A stretch of DNA of 64,000 bases. Source: M269 sp964640795 (GTDB lineage Bacteria > Pseudomonadota > Gammaproteobacteria > Enterobacterales > Alteromonadaceae). The notes under the pieces were generated by a model. It ran no database searches. It worked only from the letters and a program-made list of their open reading frames with translations, and had not been told where the DNA came from. Below are positions 42,938 to 52,718 of the stretch, one piece after another (the first letter of the stretch is position 1; every line of letters begins with the position of its first letter). Position numbers and translations under genes: made by a program. The stretch spans positions 6,168-70,167 of the forward strand of contig CAZXIN010000028.1 of assembly GCA_964640795.1 (NCBI GenBank), in the 5' to 3' direction.

Positions 42938-43703
42938 GTTCTTTTTCGTTCTCCAATTGTTCGATAATGCCGTTAATAAAGCGTGCTCTAGGGTTAATGG
43001 TTAAGGCTTCTTTGTAAGCTTCAATTGCTTCACTATTTTGGTTGTTTTGTTGCAGCGCTTTCGCCCGAACAAAATTGCCGTAATAAGAGTCAGGGTAATA
43101 GCTTTGATTCAGCTCCATCAGTGCTAGTGCGTCTTTGTTGAATCCTTGTTTTAATAAATTGTCTGAAAAGCTAGGTAGCACTGAGATACCAAAGTCATAA
43201 GTATGGCTACCGTAGTACTTCTCTCTTAATTCACTGTATTTGTCTATTGCAGCATTGGCTTTCCCTGTTGCGAGTGCCTGATTGAGTACATCCTCTATCA
43301 GTAATGGTTTTGGTTGGCCTCGGTGGCAAGAGACACAGCGAACCTTAACCCTATCTTCATGTTTTTTGTCGGCTTGACTCAGTTTGGGTACATAGATTTG
43401 GTTTATTTGATCAACCATTTGCAACATTAATCGAGCCTTCTCCTTCATTGGTTTGTCATCTGTCGCAAAGTCATAAGTTGATAATGGTTTACCTTCTTCG
43501 CCAACATGACAGGTGGTGCATCGAACACCTAAACCAAGGGCAAATCCTCGCATGGTTTTAGACAGGTCTGTAGGGCTAATGTCATCAGGCAATACGGTCA
43601 GATTCTTAGGGTTATTAAAAACCTTACTTTGTGCCATGACATAATGGTTGAATAGGGTTAGCAATAGACAGGTTATGATAAAGAGCACTTTTTTAATGGT
43701 CAT
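42933..43703 (-). CDS. Periplasmic dihaem cytochrome c with TPR-like tail
   Basis: I choose the ATG at 43703 (256 residues) because it gives a clean signal peptide (KVLFIITCLLLTLFNHYVMAQ); an in-frame start at 43754 adds a non-signal tail. Two c-type haem motifs are seen, CTTCH and CVSCH, spaced as in the photosynthetic-reaction-centre-cytochrome-like family, then a helical region with a TPR-like repeat (ALALMELNQSYYPDS, AIEAYKEALTINP). A periplasmic electron carrier or sensor is expected. It is divergent from the histidine kinase at 43863. Confidence 0.75.
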   Translation of the reverse strand: MTIKKVLFIITCLLLTLFNHYVMAQSKVFNNPKNLTVLPDDISPTDLSKTMRGFALGLGVRCTTCHVGEEGKPLSTYDFATDDKPMKEKARLMLQMVDQINQIYVPKLSQADKKHEDRVKVRCVSCHRGQPKPLLIEDVLNQALATGKANAAIDKYSELREKYYGSHTYDFGISVLPSFSDNLLKQGFNKDALALMELNQSYYPDSYYGNFVRAKALQQNNQNSEAIEAYKEALTINPRARFINGIIEQLENEKEQ

Positions 43704-43862
43704 TTCATATCTTAGTGGTGTTACGAATAACTTAAAGTCTAGCGATTGGCTCACGATGATGGGTCCAAGTTATGCCAAGGAATTGCCAGGGAATGGTCAA
43801 AGAACGCTTACCGAATAAAGAATGCACTGGTAATTCTTGATGGTCACTTTAGGATGAATGTT

Positions 43863-45437
43863 ATGCAGCTTTCAAAACTGAAGTTAATTAATATAACCGG
43901 CTTATTGCTTGGTGCCAGTCTGGCCATTCTGTTTGGGCTAGCTTGGCAAGCTATTCAAGCAACTCGTGCACATTATGACATTCGCGACAATGTGCTAAGA
44001 GAATATGCGGTACTCATAGCGAATGAATACAGCCGTAGGATGACACAAGACATTGGCTATAAAGGGTATTTTGAGGCCATCTCTGAGATACGGGATAAAT
44101 ATCTGGAGAATGGCCACTCGTCGGTTGATTGGACGCTGACGTCAGAAAGCGCCGACATAGTTGAGTATATTGCTTTGTTCGATGGGGCGGCTTTATCGAT
44201 ACTTATGGGGGCAACTGAGGCTTCAAAGGACGATAAAATAGTGGAGCATGCGTTGCAAGAATCGCTTATCAAGCTCGACAAAAAATCACTAAACAATAGA
44301 CCTTTCCACGCAGTTCATTTTCTTGGAGCCTCTTCTCAGACGTTTATTTTTACACTGTTAGGTGAGGAGATCATTGGCTTCGTCGTCGACAAAACTGCCT
44401 TGAAAAAGCGGCTAGCAAATAGCTTTGAACGAGCGCCTCTCTTTCCGTTGTCTCTCGCTAACGGTAAATTAACCAATGAGTTTATTGGCCTCTCGGTGTT
44501 CTTAATGGATTCTTCCATGCTTGTGCGGTTTGGGCATGATGGACAGGCAACACCTAATGCTACCAAAGTGATGACAAGCGAGTATGGAGGTATCTTTGAA
44601 GGGATGATGATTGATGTATCGATTGATTCATCTGTTACTCAAGTGCTCATTGTGGGAGAACGCCCGCTACTGAGGTTGCCTTATATCTTGATCGCGTTAG
44701 TGGTCGCGGCGGGTTTACTACTGGTCGCTGTGAAGCAAATGAGAAGTGAGCGTGTATTAATGGCGATGCGTAATCGGTTTATTGCAGAAGCATCCCATGA
44801 GTTGAGAACACCACTGACACAGATTCGATTGTTTGCTGAAACCTTGATACTGGATAGGGCAAAAGATGATCAAGCTAAAGATAAGGCTTTGTCTATCATC
44901 AATCGAGAAGCGCAGCGCTTAGGCCATCTCGTTGATAATATCTTGTCTTTTTCGCAGAAGTCCAAACGCCGACATCTTGTATTAGTGAAAGAAAGAATTG
45001 AGCCGATTGTGGTTGATGCGGTAGACGAACTTGAGCTCGTGGCGTCTCAGTTGAATTGTACCTTTAACCTAGAAATTCAGGAGGTGGGTTGTTGGGTTGA
45101 TCGCAGTGCTTTGCATCAAATACTGATAAACCTTTTGGATAATGCATTAAAATATGGTGGCAAAACTCAGATAATTACTGTCCGTGTTCGACAGCGGGGT
45201 GATGAGGTTTTTATCTACGTGATTGATCAAGGAAAAGGTATCGCTGAAGAGGAAAAAGAGAAGATTTGGGGAGACTTTTATCGCCCTGAAAGCAATAGTG
45301 AAACAGGGGTAGGGATTGGATTAAGTATTGTTCGTGAGTTAACAAGTTTAATGAAGGGAGACTGCTGGTTGGAGTCTATGGCGTCGGGTGCTTGTTTTGT
45401 ATTGCGTTTTCCGTCGACTGACGTGATAGAACGTTGA
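43863..45437 (+). CDS. Membrane-bound sensor histidine kinase
   Basis: 524 residues from the ATG at 43863, chosen for its spacing from AGGA; earlier in-frame starts at 43746 and 43854 are possible. Two membrane helices (about 8-28 and 275-295) flank a periplasmic sensor of ~245 residues. The H box is SHELRTPLTQ with His312; the N box is INLLDNALKYGG; the G boxes are DQGKGI and GVGIGLSIV. No HAMP domain is obvious. The response regulator gene follows by 16 bases. The signal is unknown; the divergent cytochrome c gene may be a target. Confidence 0.85.
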   Translation: MQLSKLKLINITGLLLGASLAILFGLAWQAIQATRAHYDIRDNVLREYAVLIANEYSRRMTQDIGYKGYFEAISEIRDKYLENGHSSVDWTLTSESADIVEYIALFDGAALSILMGATEASKDDKIVEHALQESLIKLDKKSLNNRPFHAVHFLGASSQTFIFTLLGEEIIGFVVDKTALKKRLANSFERAPLFPLSLANGKLTNEFIGLSVFLMDSSMLVRFGHDGQATPNATKVMTSEYGGIFEGMMIDVSIDSSVTQVLIVGERPLLRLPYILIALVVAAGLLLVAVKQMRSERVLMAMRNRFIAEASHELRTPLTQIRLFAETLILDRAKDDQAKDKALSIINREAQRLGHLVDNILSFSQKSKRRHLVLVKERIEPIVVDAVDELELVASQLNCTFNLEIQEVGCWVDRSALHQILINLLDNALKYGGKTQIITVRVRQRGDEVFIYVIDQGKGIAEEEKEKIWGDFYRPESNSETGVGIGLSIVRELTSLMKGDCWLESMASGACFVLRFPSTDVIER

Positions 45438-45453
45438 TAGCTTAGGGGACGTT

Positions 45454-46146
45454 ATGAGTCATATTCTAGTGATTGAAGATAACGCGGATTTAGCTTATGG
45501 CTTGCAGTCAAATTTAATCCTTGAAGGACATAGTGTCTCTGTAGCACCTGATGGCGAAAACGCGACGAAACAGTTGCAGATTGCAGCCCCAGATTTAATC
45601 ATTCTCGATCTCATGTTACCTGACACTGATGGGTTTAGTTTATTAAAGGTTATTCGCGACCTACTGCCCAGTACGTTAGTGCTGATTTTGAGCGCTCGTG
45701 GCCAAGAAATTGATAAAGTGACCGGATTAAAATTAGGGGCTGATGATTACCTAACAAAACCTTTTGGTTTAATGGAGTTATTGGCAAGAATTGAAGCTCT
45801 ACTGCGTCGACGGGAGTCTAGCCAACCTAAAACCGTCTCAGATGACACGCCGATTATTTTTGGGTTGGTAGAAGTGAATCCGTTGTCTCGTTATGTTTGT
45901 CGTGGTGATAGAAAGGTCGAGCTTACACCTAAAGAATTCGACCTGTTATTGGCTTTGATACGCTCTGCAGGTCAGGTGAAATCAAGGTTGGAGTTATTGC
46001 AAACAGTATGGGGACATCAAGCGCTGGTGGAGACACGTACCGTTGATACGCACATTGGTGAGTTGCGTAAAAAGTTAGAAGAAGATCCGGCTGACCCCCA
46101 GTTTATTCTAACGGCTAGAAAGAAAGGGTACTGGTTTAAGAGCTGA
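45454..46146 (+). CDS. OmpR-family response regulator
   Basis: 230 residues. Receiver domain with the acidic pair EDN near the start, phosphorylation site Asp52 (LIILDLMLPD), Thr/Ser and Lys (LSARG, LTKPF). The C-terminal winged helix has ELTPKEFDLLLAL and TVDTHIGELRKKLE. It is the partner of the histidine kinase upstream, with 16 bases between. Confidence 0.92.
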   Translation: MSHILVIEDNADLAYGLQSNLILEGHSVSVAPDGENATKQLQIAAPDLIILDLMLPDTDGFSLLKVIRDLLPSTLVLILSARGQEIDKVTGLKLGADDYLTKPFGLMELLARIEALLRRRESSQPKTVSDDTPIIFGLVEVNPLSRYVCRGDRKVELTPKEFDLLLALIRSAGQVKSRLELLQTVWGHQALVETRTVDTHIGELRKKLEEDPADPQFILTARKKGYWFKS

Positions 46147-46172
46147 ATGGCGTGGGTTAATTTGAACGACGC

Positions 46173-46212
46173 AAACATCCAATACGCCTATAACGATGCG
46201 TATTGGATGTTT
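46173..46212. terminator. Bidirectional hairpin terminator
   Basis: AAACATCCAATACGC at 46173-46187 pairs perfectly with GCGTATTGGATGTTT at 46198-46212, a 15-bp stem with a 10-base loop. The A and T ends give T-rich flanks on both strands. It separates the response regulator from the convergent ABC permease. Confidence 0.8.
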
Positions 46213-46221
46213 ATTGCGTTA

Positions 46222-47124
46222 TTAGTTTCTTTTCACTCTCAATAAATACGCGATATAAACAAAGCCACAACCTAACAATGAAGCGCCGAGCTCAATTTTT
46301 GAGAACAGTGCCTTAGTCATCAAGAAGCCAACTGAGTTAACATCGTCAATATGGTATACGCCATTGCGGAATGCAAAGTTAAAGTAACCTTTTAGCGTTT
46401 CTAAGATCATGCCGTGCGACAGGTCAAAGTATTCAACAATAAATGCCTCTACCAACATGATAATCACTACAGGTAATGTCGCCCATAGGAAAGGCACTTT
46501 GTTGGCAAACATAGAAGCTAACATTAGCCAAGCGAATACTGGGAACATCCATATCGCATAAGGGATAATATTTATCCATTGTGCTACTAGGCTGGTTAGA
46601 ATGCCTGCATTGCCCCAAAGCCCCCACAGCGAAATGTCGTAGCCAACAGAAAGTACAACACAGAATATGAGCGCTAAGATGAGAACAAGCACTAGCGTCG
46701 CTGTCGCGGCCAGCATAAAGATAGCGGGTATGACAAAAGCACCATGCACTAGCTTCACTAAGATTGACTGAGCATCGGGCACGGGCATTGAGCGCCAAAA
46801 ATAGGATGACAGATCGCGACGTTCATCATAAAAGCAGCTAATGAAATATTGAACCTGCAAAATAAGTGCAATCAATATAAAAGGCATAGACATACCGAGC
46901 ACCGCCGCCTGAAATCCTTTACTGATATAGTCATTCGATTCGACATGCTGTAATTCAGCTAGATGATCTAAAATTCTAGTGTGTTGATAATCTTCAAGTA
47001 GCACAAATTGAATGACCGGTAAGACGAGTATCATGATCCCGACAATAACAGGAACCCAAAATAGTGTTTTCTCGTATTCCCAAATCTCTTTCTTAAAACT
47101 CGTGGTTATTTGTAATGTATTCAT
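46222..47124 (-). CDS. ABC-2 type permease
   Basis: 300 residues with six hydrophobic segments, ABC-2 type arrangement (first helix near residue 25, large loop with YFISCFYDERRDLSSYFWRSMPVP). It overlaps the ATPase gene by four bases and forms the last gene of the GntR-ATPase-permease operon, the YtrA-type arrangement often linked with cell-envelope stress. The exported substrate is unknown. Confidence 0.8.
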   Translation of the reverse strand: MNTLQITTSFKKEIWEYEKTLFWVPVIVGIMILVLPVIQFVLLEDYQHTRILDHLAELQHVESNDYISKGFQAAVLGMSMPFILIALILQVQYFISCFYDERRDLSSYFWRSMPVPDAQSILVKLVHGAFVIPAIFMLAATATLVLVLILALIFCVVLSVGYDISLWGLWGNAGILTSLVAQWINIIPYAIWMFPVFAWLMLASMFANKVPFLWATLPVVIIMLVEAFIVEYFDLSHGMILETLKGYFNFAFRNGVYHIDDVNSVGFLMTKALFSKIELGASLLGCGFVYIAYLLRVKRN

Positions 47125-47981
47125 GCGCCTTGCTCCTGTGTCATCACTCCCACAAAAATGTCAGCTAATGTTGGTGTTGTAATATTACCCAGTGCATCCA
47201 GCTCACTCGTGTCTGCGTTATCGAACAATAAAGTTGTCATACCCATTATGCTGTTTGAAAAAAGAGGGTTAAGTGACTTAGCTTGCTCAACTTTTTCATT
47301 GGTAACGGCAAGTAACTTGAAGCGCTCCCTAATGTTGTCAACATTTTCTGATATCACAATAGTGCCATCACGAATAAAGGCGACATCTGTCAAAATATGT
47401 TCAATTTCCTCTATTTGATGCGTAGTTACCACAATGCACTTTTCTTCGTCGTAGAAATCTTCAAGTAGGTGATTGTAGAACTGTCGACGAGTCAAAATAT
47501 CGAGCCCTAAGGTTGGTTCGTCCAATATAAGCACTTTCGCATCAATGGCGAGTATTAGGGCGAGGTGTAGCTGGGTGACCATGCCCTTTGATAGCGCCTT
47601 TACGCGGTCTTTCAAACGGATATTGGTTTTTCCTAAGAATATTTCCGCTTTTTCACGGTTAAAGTTGGGATGCACACCTTGCATATAAGTGAGTGCTTGA
47701 CTGACTTTAAGCCACTTTGGGAGTACAGCGACGTCAGCAATGTAAGCAACCTCATTTAGCATGGCAGATCGCTGAGTCGCTGGATCATATCCTAAGACAT
47801 CTATTGAACCTTCAAAACTGGTTAGGCCAAGTAATGCCTGCAAACAGGTCGTCTTGCCAGCACCATTCGGGCCAACCAAGCCTAGTATCTGTCCCGGCGC
47901 AACGCTTAAGTTCACATCTTTTAAAACATGCTTGTCTTGATAAGATTTATTCAAGCTATTGATGGAGATTAACGGTTTCAT
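47121..47981 (-). CDS. ABC transporter ATP-binding protein
   Basis: 286 residues. Walker A GPNGAGKTT near residues 38-46, signature-like LSKGMVTQLHLALIL near 130, Walker B KVLILDEPTLGLD near 150, switch His in TTHQIEE near 190. The C-terminal ~70 residues are a variable domain. It overlaps both neighbours by four bases, so the three genes are translationally coupled. Confidence 0.88.
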   Translation of the reverse strand: MKPLISINSLNKSYQDKHVLKDVNLSVAPGQILGLVGPNGAGKTTCLQALLGLTSFEGSIDVLGYDPATQRSAMLNEVAYIADVAVLPKWLKVSQALTYMQGVHPNFNREKAEIFLGKTNIRLKDRVKALSKGMVTQLHLALILAIDAKVLILDEPTLGLDILTRRQFYNHLLEDFYDEEKCIVVTTHQIEEIEHILTDVAFIRDGTIVISENVDNIRERFKLLAVTNEKVEQAKSLNPLFSNSIMGMTTLLFDNADTSELDALGNITTPTLADIFVGVMTQEQGA

Positions 47982-48352
47982 GATTGATTCTCCTTAAGCG
48001 ATTCAAGTAGCTGATCAACGGATAAATTGAGTCGAGATATTTGTTTTGCAACAAGCGGCCATTTGGTAGATAAAAAGTGCTCTCGCTCTCTTTCTATGAC
48101 TGTTTCTTGCGCACCACCCAGTACAAAAAGCCCTTTACCTCTTTGTTTCTCAACAATATTTTCATCTTGTAACATTTGATAAGCCTTAGATATTGTGATT
48201 GGGTTGAGTCGATACTCAGCGGCAACAGCTCTAACTGACGGTAACGCTTCGCCTTCTTTGATATTGCCATCTATTATTCGCTCTACAACTTGTTGGTAGA
48301 GCTGAATATAAATGGGTGAATCTGCATCCCATTGTGATGTCATGCTTGTCAC
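47978..48352 (-). CDS. GntR-family (YtrA-like) regulator
   Basis: 124 residues, the short YtrA type: a winged helix-turn-helix (EGEALPSVRAVAAEYRLNPITISKAYQMLQDENIVEKQRGKGLFV) and a short dimerisation tail with no effector domain. It is the first gene of its operon and probably represses it. The 5' region contains a GGTG-N8-CACC dyad near 48380-48396 that could be its operator. Confidence 0.85.
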   Translation of the reverse strand: MTSMTSQWDADSPIYIQLYQQVVERIIDGNIKEGEALPSVRAVAAEYRLNPITISKAYQMLQDENIVEKQRGKGLFVLGGAQETVIEREREHFLSTKWPLVAKQISRLNLSVDQLLESLKENQS

Positions 48353-48495
48353 TCCTAGTGAAGGTGTTTGTATTACATGGTGTTATACATCACCAGTACA
48401 CTTAGGGCAAATTTGTAAATGTAACAAAGTCTGTTTTTTGTACAAATCAAGTTGATCTAGCTATAGTGAATCTGAACTTGGGGTAAGAGGACAGG

Positions 48496-48933
48496 TTAGT
48501 CAGAGCTTGCTCTTGAGTGATTCGCTGTATTGATTTGCTCTAACAGCCAATCTTCTACAACTTGCTCGTCGTGAGAGAAAAAGTAAGGGAGGTTCGCTTT
48601 TTGATAGATTTCTTCCCAAAAGGGCTTTATCACGTTTTCATATTGGACTTCTCTAAATACAACACCGGTTGCCACTATCTCGGTCGTCAAGACAACCTGT
48701 TTGACCGTGTCAATCATATGTATTCTAGCTTCAGGAGGAAATAATGGGAGGCCATCCAAAATCACTAAACTGGCCCATGGCTCGCCTGCAAGTCGTTCTC
48801 TGTATGGCGCAACTGCGTCTCGATATTGTTGCGCCATTTCGACATTAGCAGGCCCTTCTCCGTTGATGACTAAAAGTCGCCCTCGCGTAGAGACTTTAAA
48901 TGTTCCGTGAGCGGGAAAGGGATTATTATTCAA
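48496..48933 (-). CDS. Hypothetical STAS/SpoIIAA-like protein
   Basis: 145 residues, no signal peptide. The order GTFKVSTRGRLLVINGEGPAN..., PWASLVILDGLPLFPPEAR, FSHDEQVVEDWL resembles small STAS-like proteins of marine gammaproteobacteria. A distant paralogue with the same layout is at 52245. The gene precedes the chemoreceptor gene end by about 90 bases on the same strand. Function unknown. Confidence 0.55.
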   Translation of the reverse strand: MNNNPFPAHGTFKVSTRGRLLVINGEGPANVEMAQQYRDAVAPYRERLAGEPWASLVILDGLPLFPPEARIHMIDTVKQVVLTTEIVATGVVFREVQYENVIKPFWEEIYQKANLPYFFSHDEQVVEDWLLEQINTANHSRASSD

Positions 48934-49020
48934 AGCGTTCCTTGACCAAAATAATACTAGAGCGTGCTCTAAGTTAGCGATTAACTGAGCATAGCCCAGA
49001 ATTGTATAAGTTGCCTAGAA

Positions 49021-51027
49021 CTATACACTCACATTTTTTAGCAAGGATGTGAGTTTTGTCGCATCGATTTGCATTTTGTCACTTTGTTCTGATGTATGCT
49101 TCGCTTCGATAATAGTGCGCTCTGATATTGTCTGAATGCTTTTAATGTGCTCATTGATACTATCAGCGACTCGCTCTTGCTCTGTTGTAATTTTGATAAT
49201 GTCTTGATGCATATTATTCATCTTTGCAATGGAGTCTATAATTGCGTTTAGAGATTCACCTGCTTTTTGAGCGTTATCTACATTTTCATTAGCCAAGTTT
49301 TGGCTGTCTTCCATAACGCCTACGGCATTCTCTGCATCACCTTGTAAAGTAGCAATGATGGTATGAATTTCATCTGTTGCTTGTTGTGTGCGTCCCGCAA
49401 GTGTCCTCACTTCGTCGGCTACTACAGCGAATCCACGCCCGTGCTCCCCTGCTCTTGCGGCTTCAATAGCGGCGTTTAAGGCAAGTAAATTGGTCTGATC
49501 AGCAATGGAAGTGATGACATCGACCACAGCCCCAATATCGGTACTGTTTTGTTGTAGTTTTGAAGTGACTTCCACAGCTTTTGATACGCCTGAAGCCAGT
49601 TGATTAATACCTGTTATTGACTGGGCAACAATCTCTCTACCTGACTCAGCCTCTTTGTCCGCCTCTACGGCAATCACTTCAACTTGTTCTGCTACAAAAT
49701 TAAGTGCGTCTAACATGCTGTTGGTTGCGGCAGCCACTTCCTGTGTTTGGTTTTCCTGACTTTTTACCGAATCATTGTTTTGTTTAGTGCGTTGAGAAAG
49801 GCTTTCTGCGGATTCGGAGATTTGTAGCATTTGAGCTGTCATGTCACGAATTAATTGAGCAACCTTTTGCGCCATCGTGTCAAAGCTGTTTGAAACTCGG
49901 GACCACTCATCTTTGCTATCTATGCTTATTCGTGCAGAAAAGTTGTTATCAGCGAGGGCGTCTGCCATACCAGTGAGCGCACTGAATTTTTCGGTCATTG
50001 CTCTGTAAAAGCCTAAGAACAAGTAGCCTGCCATGAGAAGTACAGCGACATTGAGTAGAATGAGTAACAGTTCGTACTGCTTTTGGCTACCGATATAATC
50101 ATCGACCTGCGCTACGAGTAAACGCCTATTCTCTCTATATAATGCATCAATACTTTCTTTCGTTGTTAAGGCAAGGGCGCTAAATTCTTTGTCGCTTGCT
50201 TCGATGCTGTCTGGGTCGAGGATCTTCTCTTTGATTAGCATACTCAAGTTAACCAAATTCTCTAGTGCTGGGGTGCTGTGCATACTGATCGATGCACGCA
50301 TGCTGGCGTCGGCTTCAAATACTTTATTCAGCGATCTTGTCATATTTTGTTCCTCGACAAGCAACTGTTCTTGTTGGCTGGCAAGTGCTAGATAACTATC
50401 TGGCGTAAACCTGTTTCGGAAAATAACACTACTGGCCGTATCATCACTTTTTGCGACTAACTCTGACAAGACAGGAATGCGCTCGATAGCTAAGCTGACC
50501 ATATAAAAATTGGCTAAGCTGTTCGATAGTGTTAAGTCTGTTTCATCGGCAACATCACGCATGCCACCCATGAGTGCAATGAGTATCTCGGTATGCCTTT
50601 TATCTCTAAATGCTGAGCGCATCTCCAGCGAGTTGTCTCTTAATGTTTGCCATTCTTCTTGCAAGCCGAGTAAGTCAAAGCTTGATTTGTTTGGGAGTGC
50701 GTTATGAAGGGTTATTAATTTGCTAAAGAGTGCATCGACTTTCTGCTGTTGAGCTACAATTTCTTCTTGTGTGCTTAAATCGAAGGTGTAGCGAGACATT
50801 AACGTTCTTAAATGCGTCACATCTGTAATGAGAGGAACAGCTTGATTAATATAATTTAATCCGAGCAGCTTCTTTTTAGAGACACTGATTGTTTTGTTGA
50901 CTGTCACCCCAACCTGAAAATTAATAACAGCGATAGGAATAAGAAAAACGACTGTAATTACAATAAACTTTCTTGCCAAACTAAGCATGTTCATTAGCTT
51001 AACGGCAGGTGATAGCCAATTATGCAT
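49021..51027 (-). CDS. Methyl-accepting chemotaxis protein
   Basis: 668 residues. Membrane helix near residues 20-40, a long helical periplasmic sensor domain, a second helix near 325-345, a HAMP domain (about 345-400), and a cytoplasmic signalling domain with the hairpin tip NLLALNAAIEAARAGEHGRG and FAVVADEVRTLAGRTQQAT. The tip binds CheA and CheW. No pentapeptide tether for CheR is seen at the C-terminus (KNVSV). The ligand is unknown. Confidence 0.9.
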   Translation of the reverse strand: MHNWLSPAVKLMNMLSLARKFIVITVVFLIPIAVINFQVGVTVNKTISVSKKKLLGLNYINQAVPLITDVTHLRTLMSRYTFDLSTQEEIVAQQQKVDALFSKLITLHNALPNKSSFDLLGLQEEWQTLRDNSLEMRSAFRDKRHTEILIALMGGMRDVADETDLTLSNSLANFYMVSLAIERIPVLSELVAKSDDTASSVIFRNRFTPDSYLALASQQEQLLVEEQNMTRSLNKVFEADASMRASISMHSTPALENLVNLSMLIKEKILDPDSIEASDKEFSALALTTKESIDALYRENRRLLVAQVDDYIGSQKQYELLLILLNVAVLLMAGYLFLGFYRAMTEKFSALTGMADALADNNFSARISIDSKDEWSRVSNSFDTMAQKVAQLIRDMTAQMLQISESAESLSQRTKQNNDSVKSQENQTQEVAAATNSMLDALNFVAEQVEVIAVEADKEAESGREIVAQSITGINQLASGVSKAVEVTSKLQQNSTDIGAVVDVITSIADQTNLLALNAAIEAARAGEHGRGFAVVADEVRTLAGRTQQATDEIHTIIATLQGDAENAVGVMEDSQNLANENVDNAQKAGESLNAIIDSIAKMNNMHQDIIKITTEQERVADSINEHIKSIQTISERTIIEAKHTSEQSDKMQIDATKLTSLLKNVSV

Positions 51028-51255
51028 TATAAGCTCTCCATTGTTTTTATTTTTTATTTTTTTGCTGTGTCTTAGTGCACAGCTAATTTTCTATTCTAAT
51101 TATTATTGGGTACTAACATTATCTCATTACTATAACTTTTATCAGAACGGCAGCCTAATATTTGTACAGTGCTGAATGAAAGCTTGGGTGCTGTTTTTTA
51201 CCTGATTAGCTGTTTTTCTTGTTGTTTTAGCTGCTCTTTTTTCAGTTTCTTTACG

Positions 51256-52083
51256 TTATTGGATTGGTGTTTTTGCAAATATCTTGATGTGAAAGGAAAT
51301 GGTGATTGAGTTTAAGTTGTTGATCGTTATGTCTATTTTTTCTTGATCGGTTGACCAATAAAAAGGTGTCATCATGAGCAAGTGTTTTCTGTCAGTTAAT
51401 TCTTCTAAGTCAACTTTGTAAGTTAATATTTCTTGGTGCGCTAGGTTGAAGCCTGCGATATCCAAGTTGCTAGGTTGATGTTCCTCGGGTGTACTATAGA
51501 TCTGTTTTTTTAATTCCTGTAAGTGCTCTGCACCGGGTGACACTTGAAGCCAAATTCCAGAGTTTGACAGTACCCGCAACGTTTCTTGCTGGTTAACAGG
51601 GGCAAACACTTGTAGTAACGCATCTACTTGATTGGAGGCTATGGGTAAGTTGGCGTTACTTGCGACAGCGAAATGACTGTTTTTATATTTCTTGGAAGCC
51701 TTTTGTATCGCGTTTTTAGCGATATCACTGCCACCAGATATTGGGTTAATATTGTGTTGCTGCAATGACTGCCTAACACGATCAAGGTAGTAACCTTCTC
51801 CACAGCCAATATCGTATAGCGTCATTTCTTGCGATGGTGACGTGTTTTCTCGAATCAGGTTTGCCAGTTTCTCGGCTAAAGGAAGGTAATAATCTCGCTC
51901 CAGAAATGCACGTCTTGCATTAATCATGTCGTTGTTGTCACCAGGCTCTTTTGTACGTTTTTGGTTGGCGAGCAATAGGTTGACATAACCCTCTTTGGCG
52001 ATGTCAAAATGATGGTTGTTGCAGCATGTCCAGCTTGATTGAACGCGGGTTAACATGTCACGACATTTAGGGCATATCCACAT
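51256..52083 (-). CDS. rlmA: 23S rRNA (guanine745-N1)-methyltransferase-like protein RlmA
   Basis: 275 residues. The N-terminal zinc finger CPKC...CC..HHFD at residues 4-26 and the KEGYVNLL and DMINARRAFLERDYY segments match RlmA (RrmA). The SAM-binding motif is LYDIGCGEGYY near residue 90. RlmA methylates helix 35 of 23S rRNA. It stands alone. Confidence 0.85.
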   Translation of the reverse strand: MWICPKCRDMLTRVQSSWTCCNNHHFDIAKEGYVNLLLANQKRTKEPGDNNDMINARRAFLERDYYLPLAEKLANLIRENTSPSQEMTLYDIGCGEGYYLDRVRQSLQQHNINPISGGSDIAKNAIQKASKKYKNSHFAVASNANLPIASNQVDALLQVFAPVNQQETLRVLSNSGIWLQVSPGAEHLQELKKQIYSTPEEHQPSNLDIAGFNLAHQEILTYKVDLEELTDRKHLLMMTPFYWSTDQEKIDITINNLNSITISFHIKIFAKTPIQ

Positions 52084-52244
52084 AAGTCACTCAGTATTGG
52101 TTGGTACGATAGAGGTTATGATTTTATTTTATCAGAATAGGCTCATTGTATACTGATCGAATACCTATTAAGTATCGTATTAAACCAATGACAAAGCATG
52201 TTATATCAATGCAGATTGGTATTATTTGATTAGAGAATAATCAT

Positions 52245-52634
52245 TTGCCTAATGACAATTACATTATTGAAATCAGGGGAGATGTCCTATATTCCAAACT
52301 TGTTGGAAAATGGGATTTAACGACTGATGTTCAATACAGTATCAACTATTCAACTGTAGCTCAAAAACTGCGTAATCGGCCTTGGGGGATTCTATGCGAT
52401 ATGAGCCAATGGTCAATGAACATTAAAAAGCCCGAAAACAAAGAGCTCGTTAAGGCCTTTGATCGCAGGAATCAAATCGTAGAGTGTTGGGTTATCAAAC
52501 GCGAAAGCCAAGTAAAAGAGTTGAAGCCATTTCTGGCGGCTCATTCTAATATCAACCTAAGGTGGTTTACCGAAACTCAAGAGGCGGAGGATTGGGTTAA
52601 GCGCCAACCATTGTCATACGTAAAAAGTGATTAA
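52245..52634 (+). CDS. Hypothetical STAS-like protein with a TTG start
   Basis: 129 residues. No ATG or GTG exists in frame upstream: the frame opens at 52230 and the first start-like codon is the TTG at 52245, with AGAG nine bases before. EIRGDVLYSKLVGKWDL, RPWGILCDMSQW and FTETQEAEDWV parallel the protein at 48496, so the two are likely distant paralogues. Function unknown. Confidence 0.55.
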   Translation: MPNDNYIIEIRGDVLYSKLVGKWDLTTDVQYSINYSTVAQKLRNRPWGILCDMSQWSMNIKKPENKELVKAFDRRNQIVECWVIKRESQVKELKPFLAAHSNINLRWFTETQEAEDWVKRQPLSYVKSD

Positions 52635-52718
52635 GGTCGCCAGTCTTTAAGAGCAGAGTGTTATAGTAGTATGCTCCCGATCATTTTTAATGTAATAGTG
52701 CGGTTGGTATAAAGGCGT

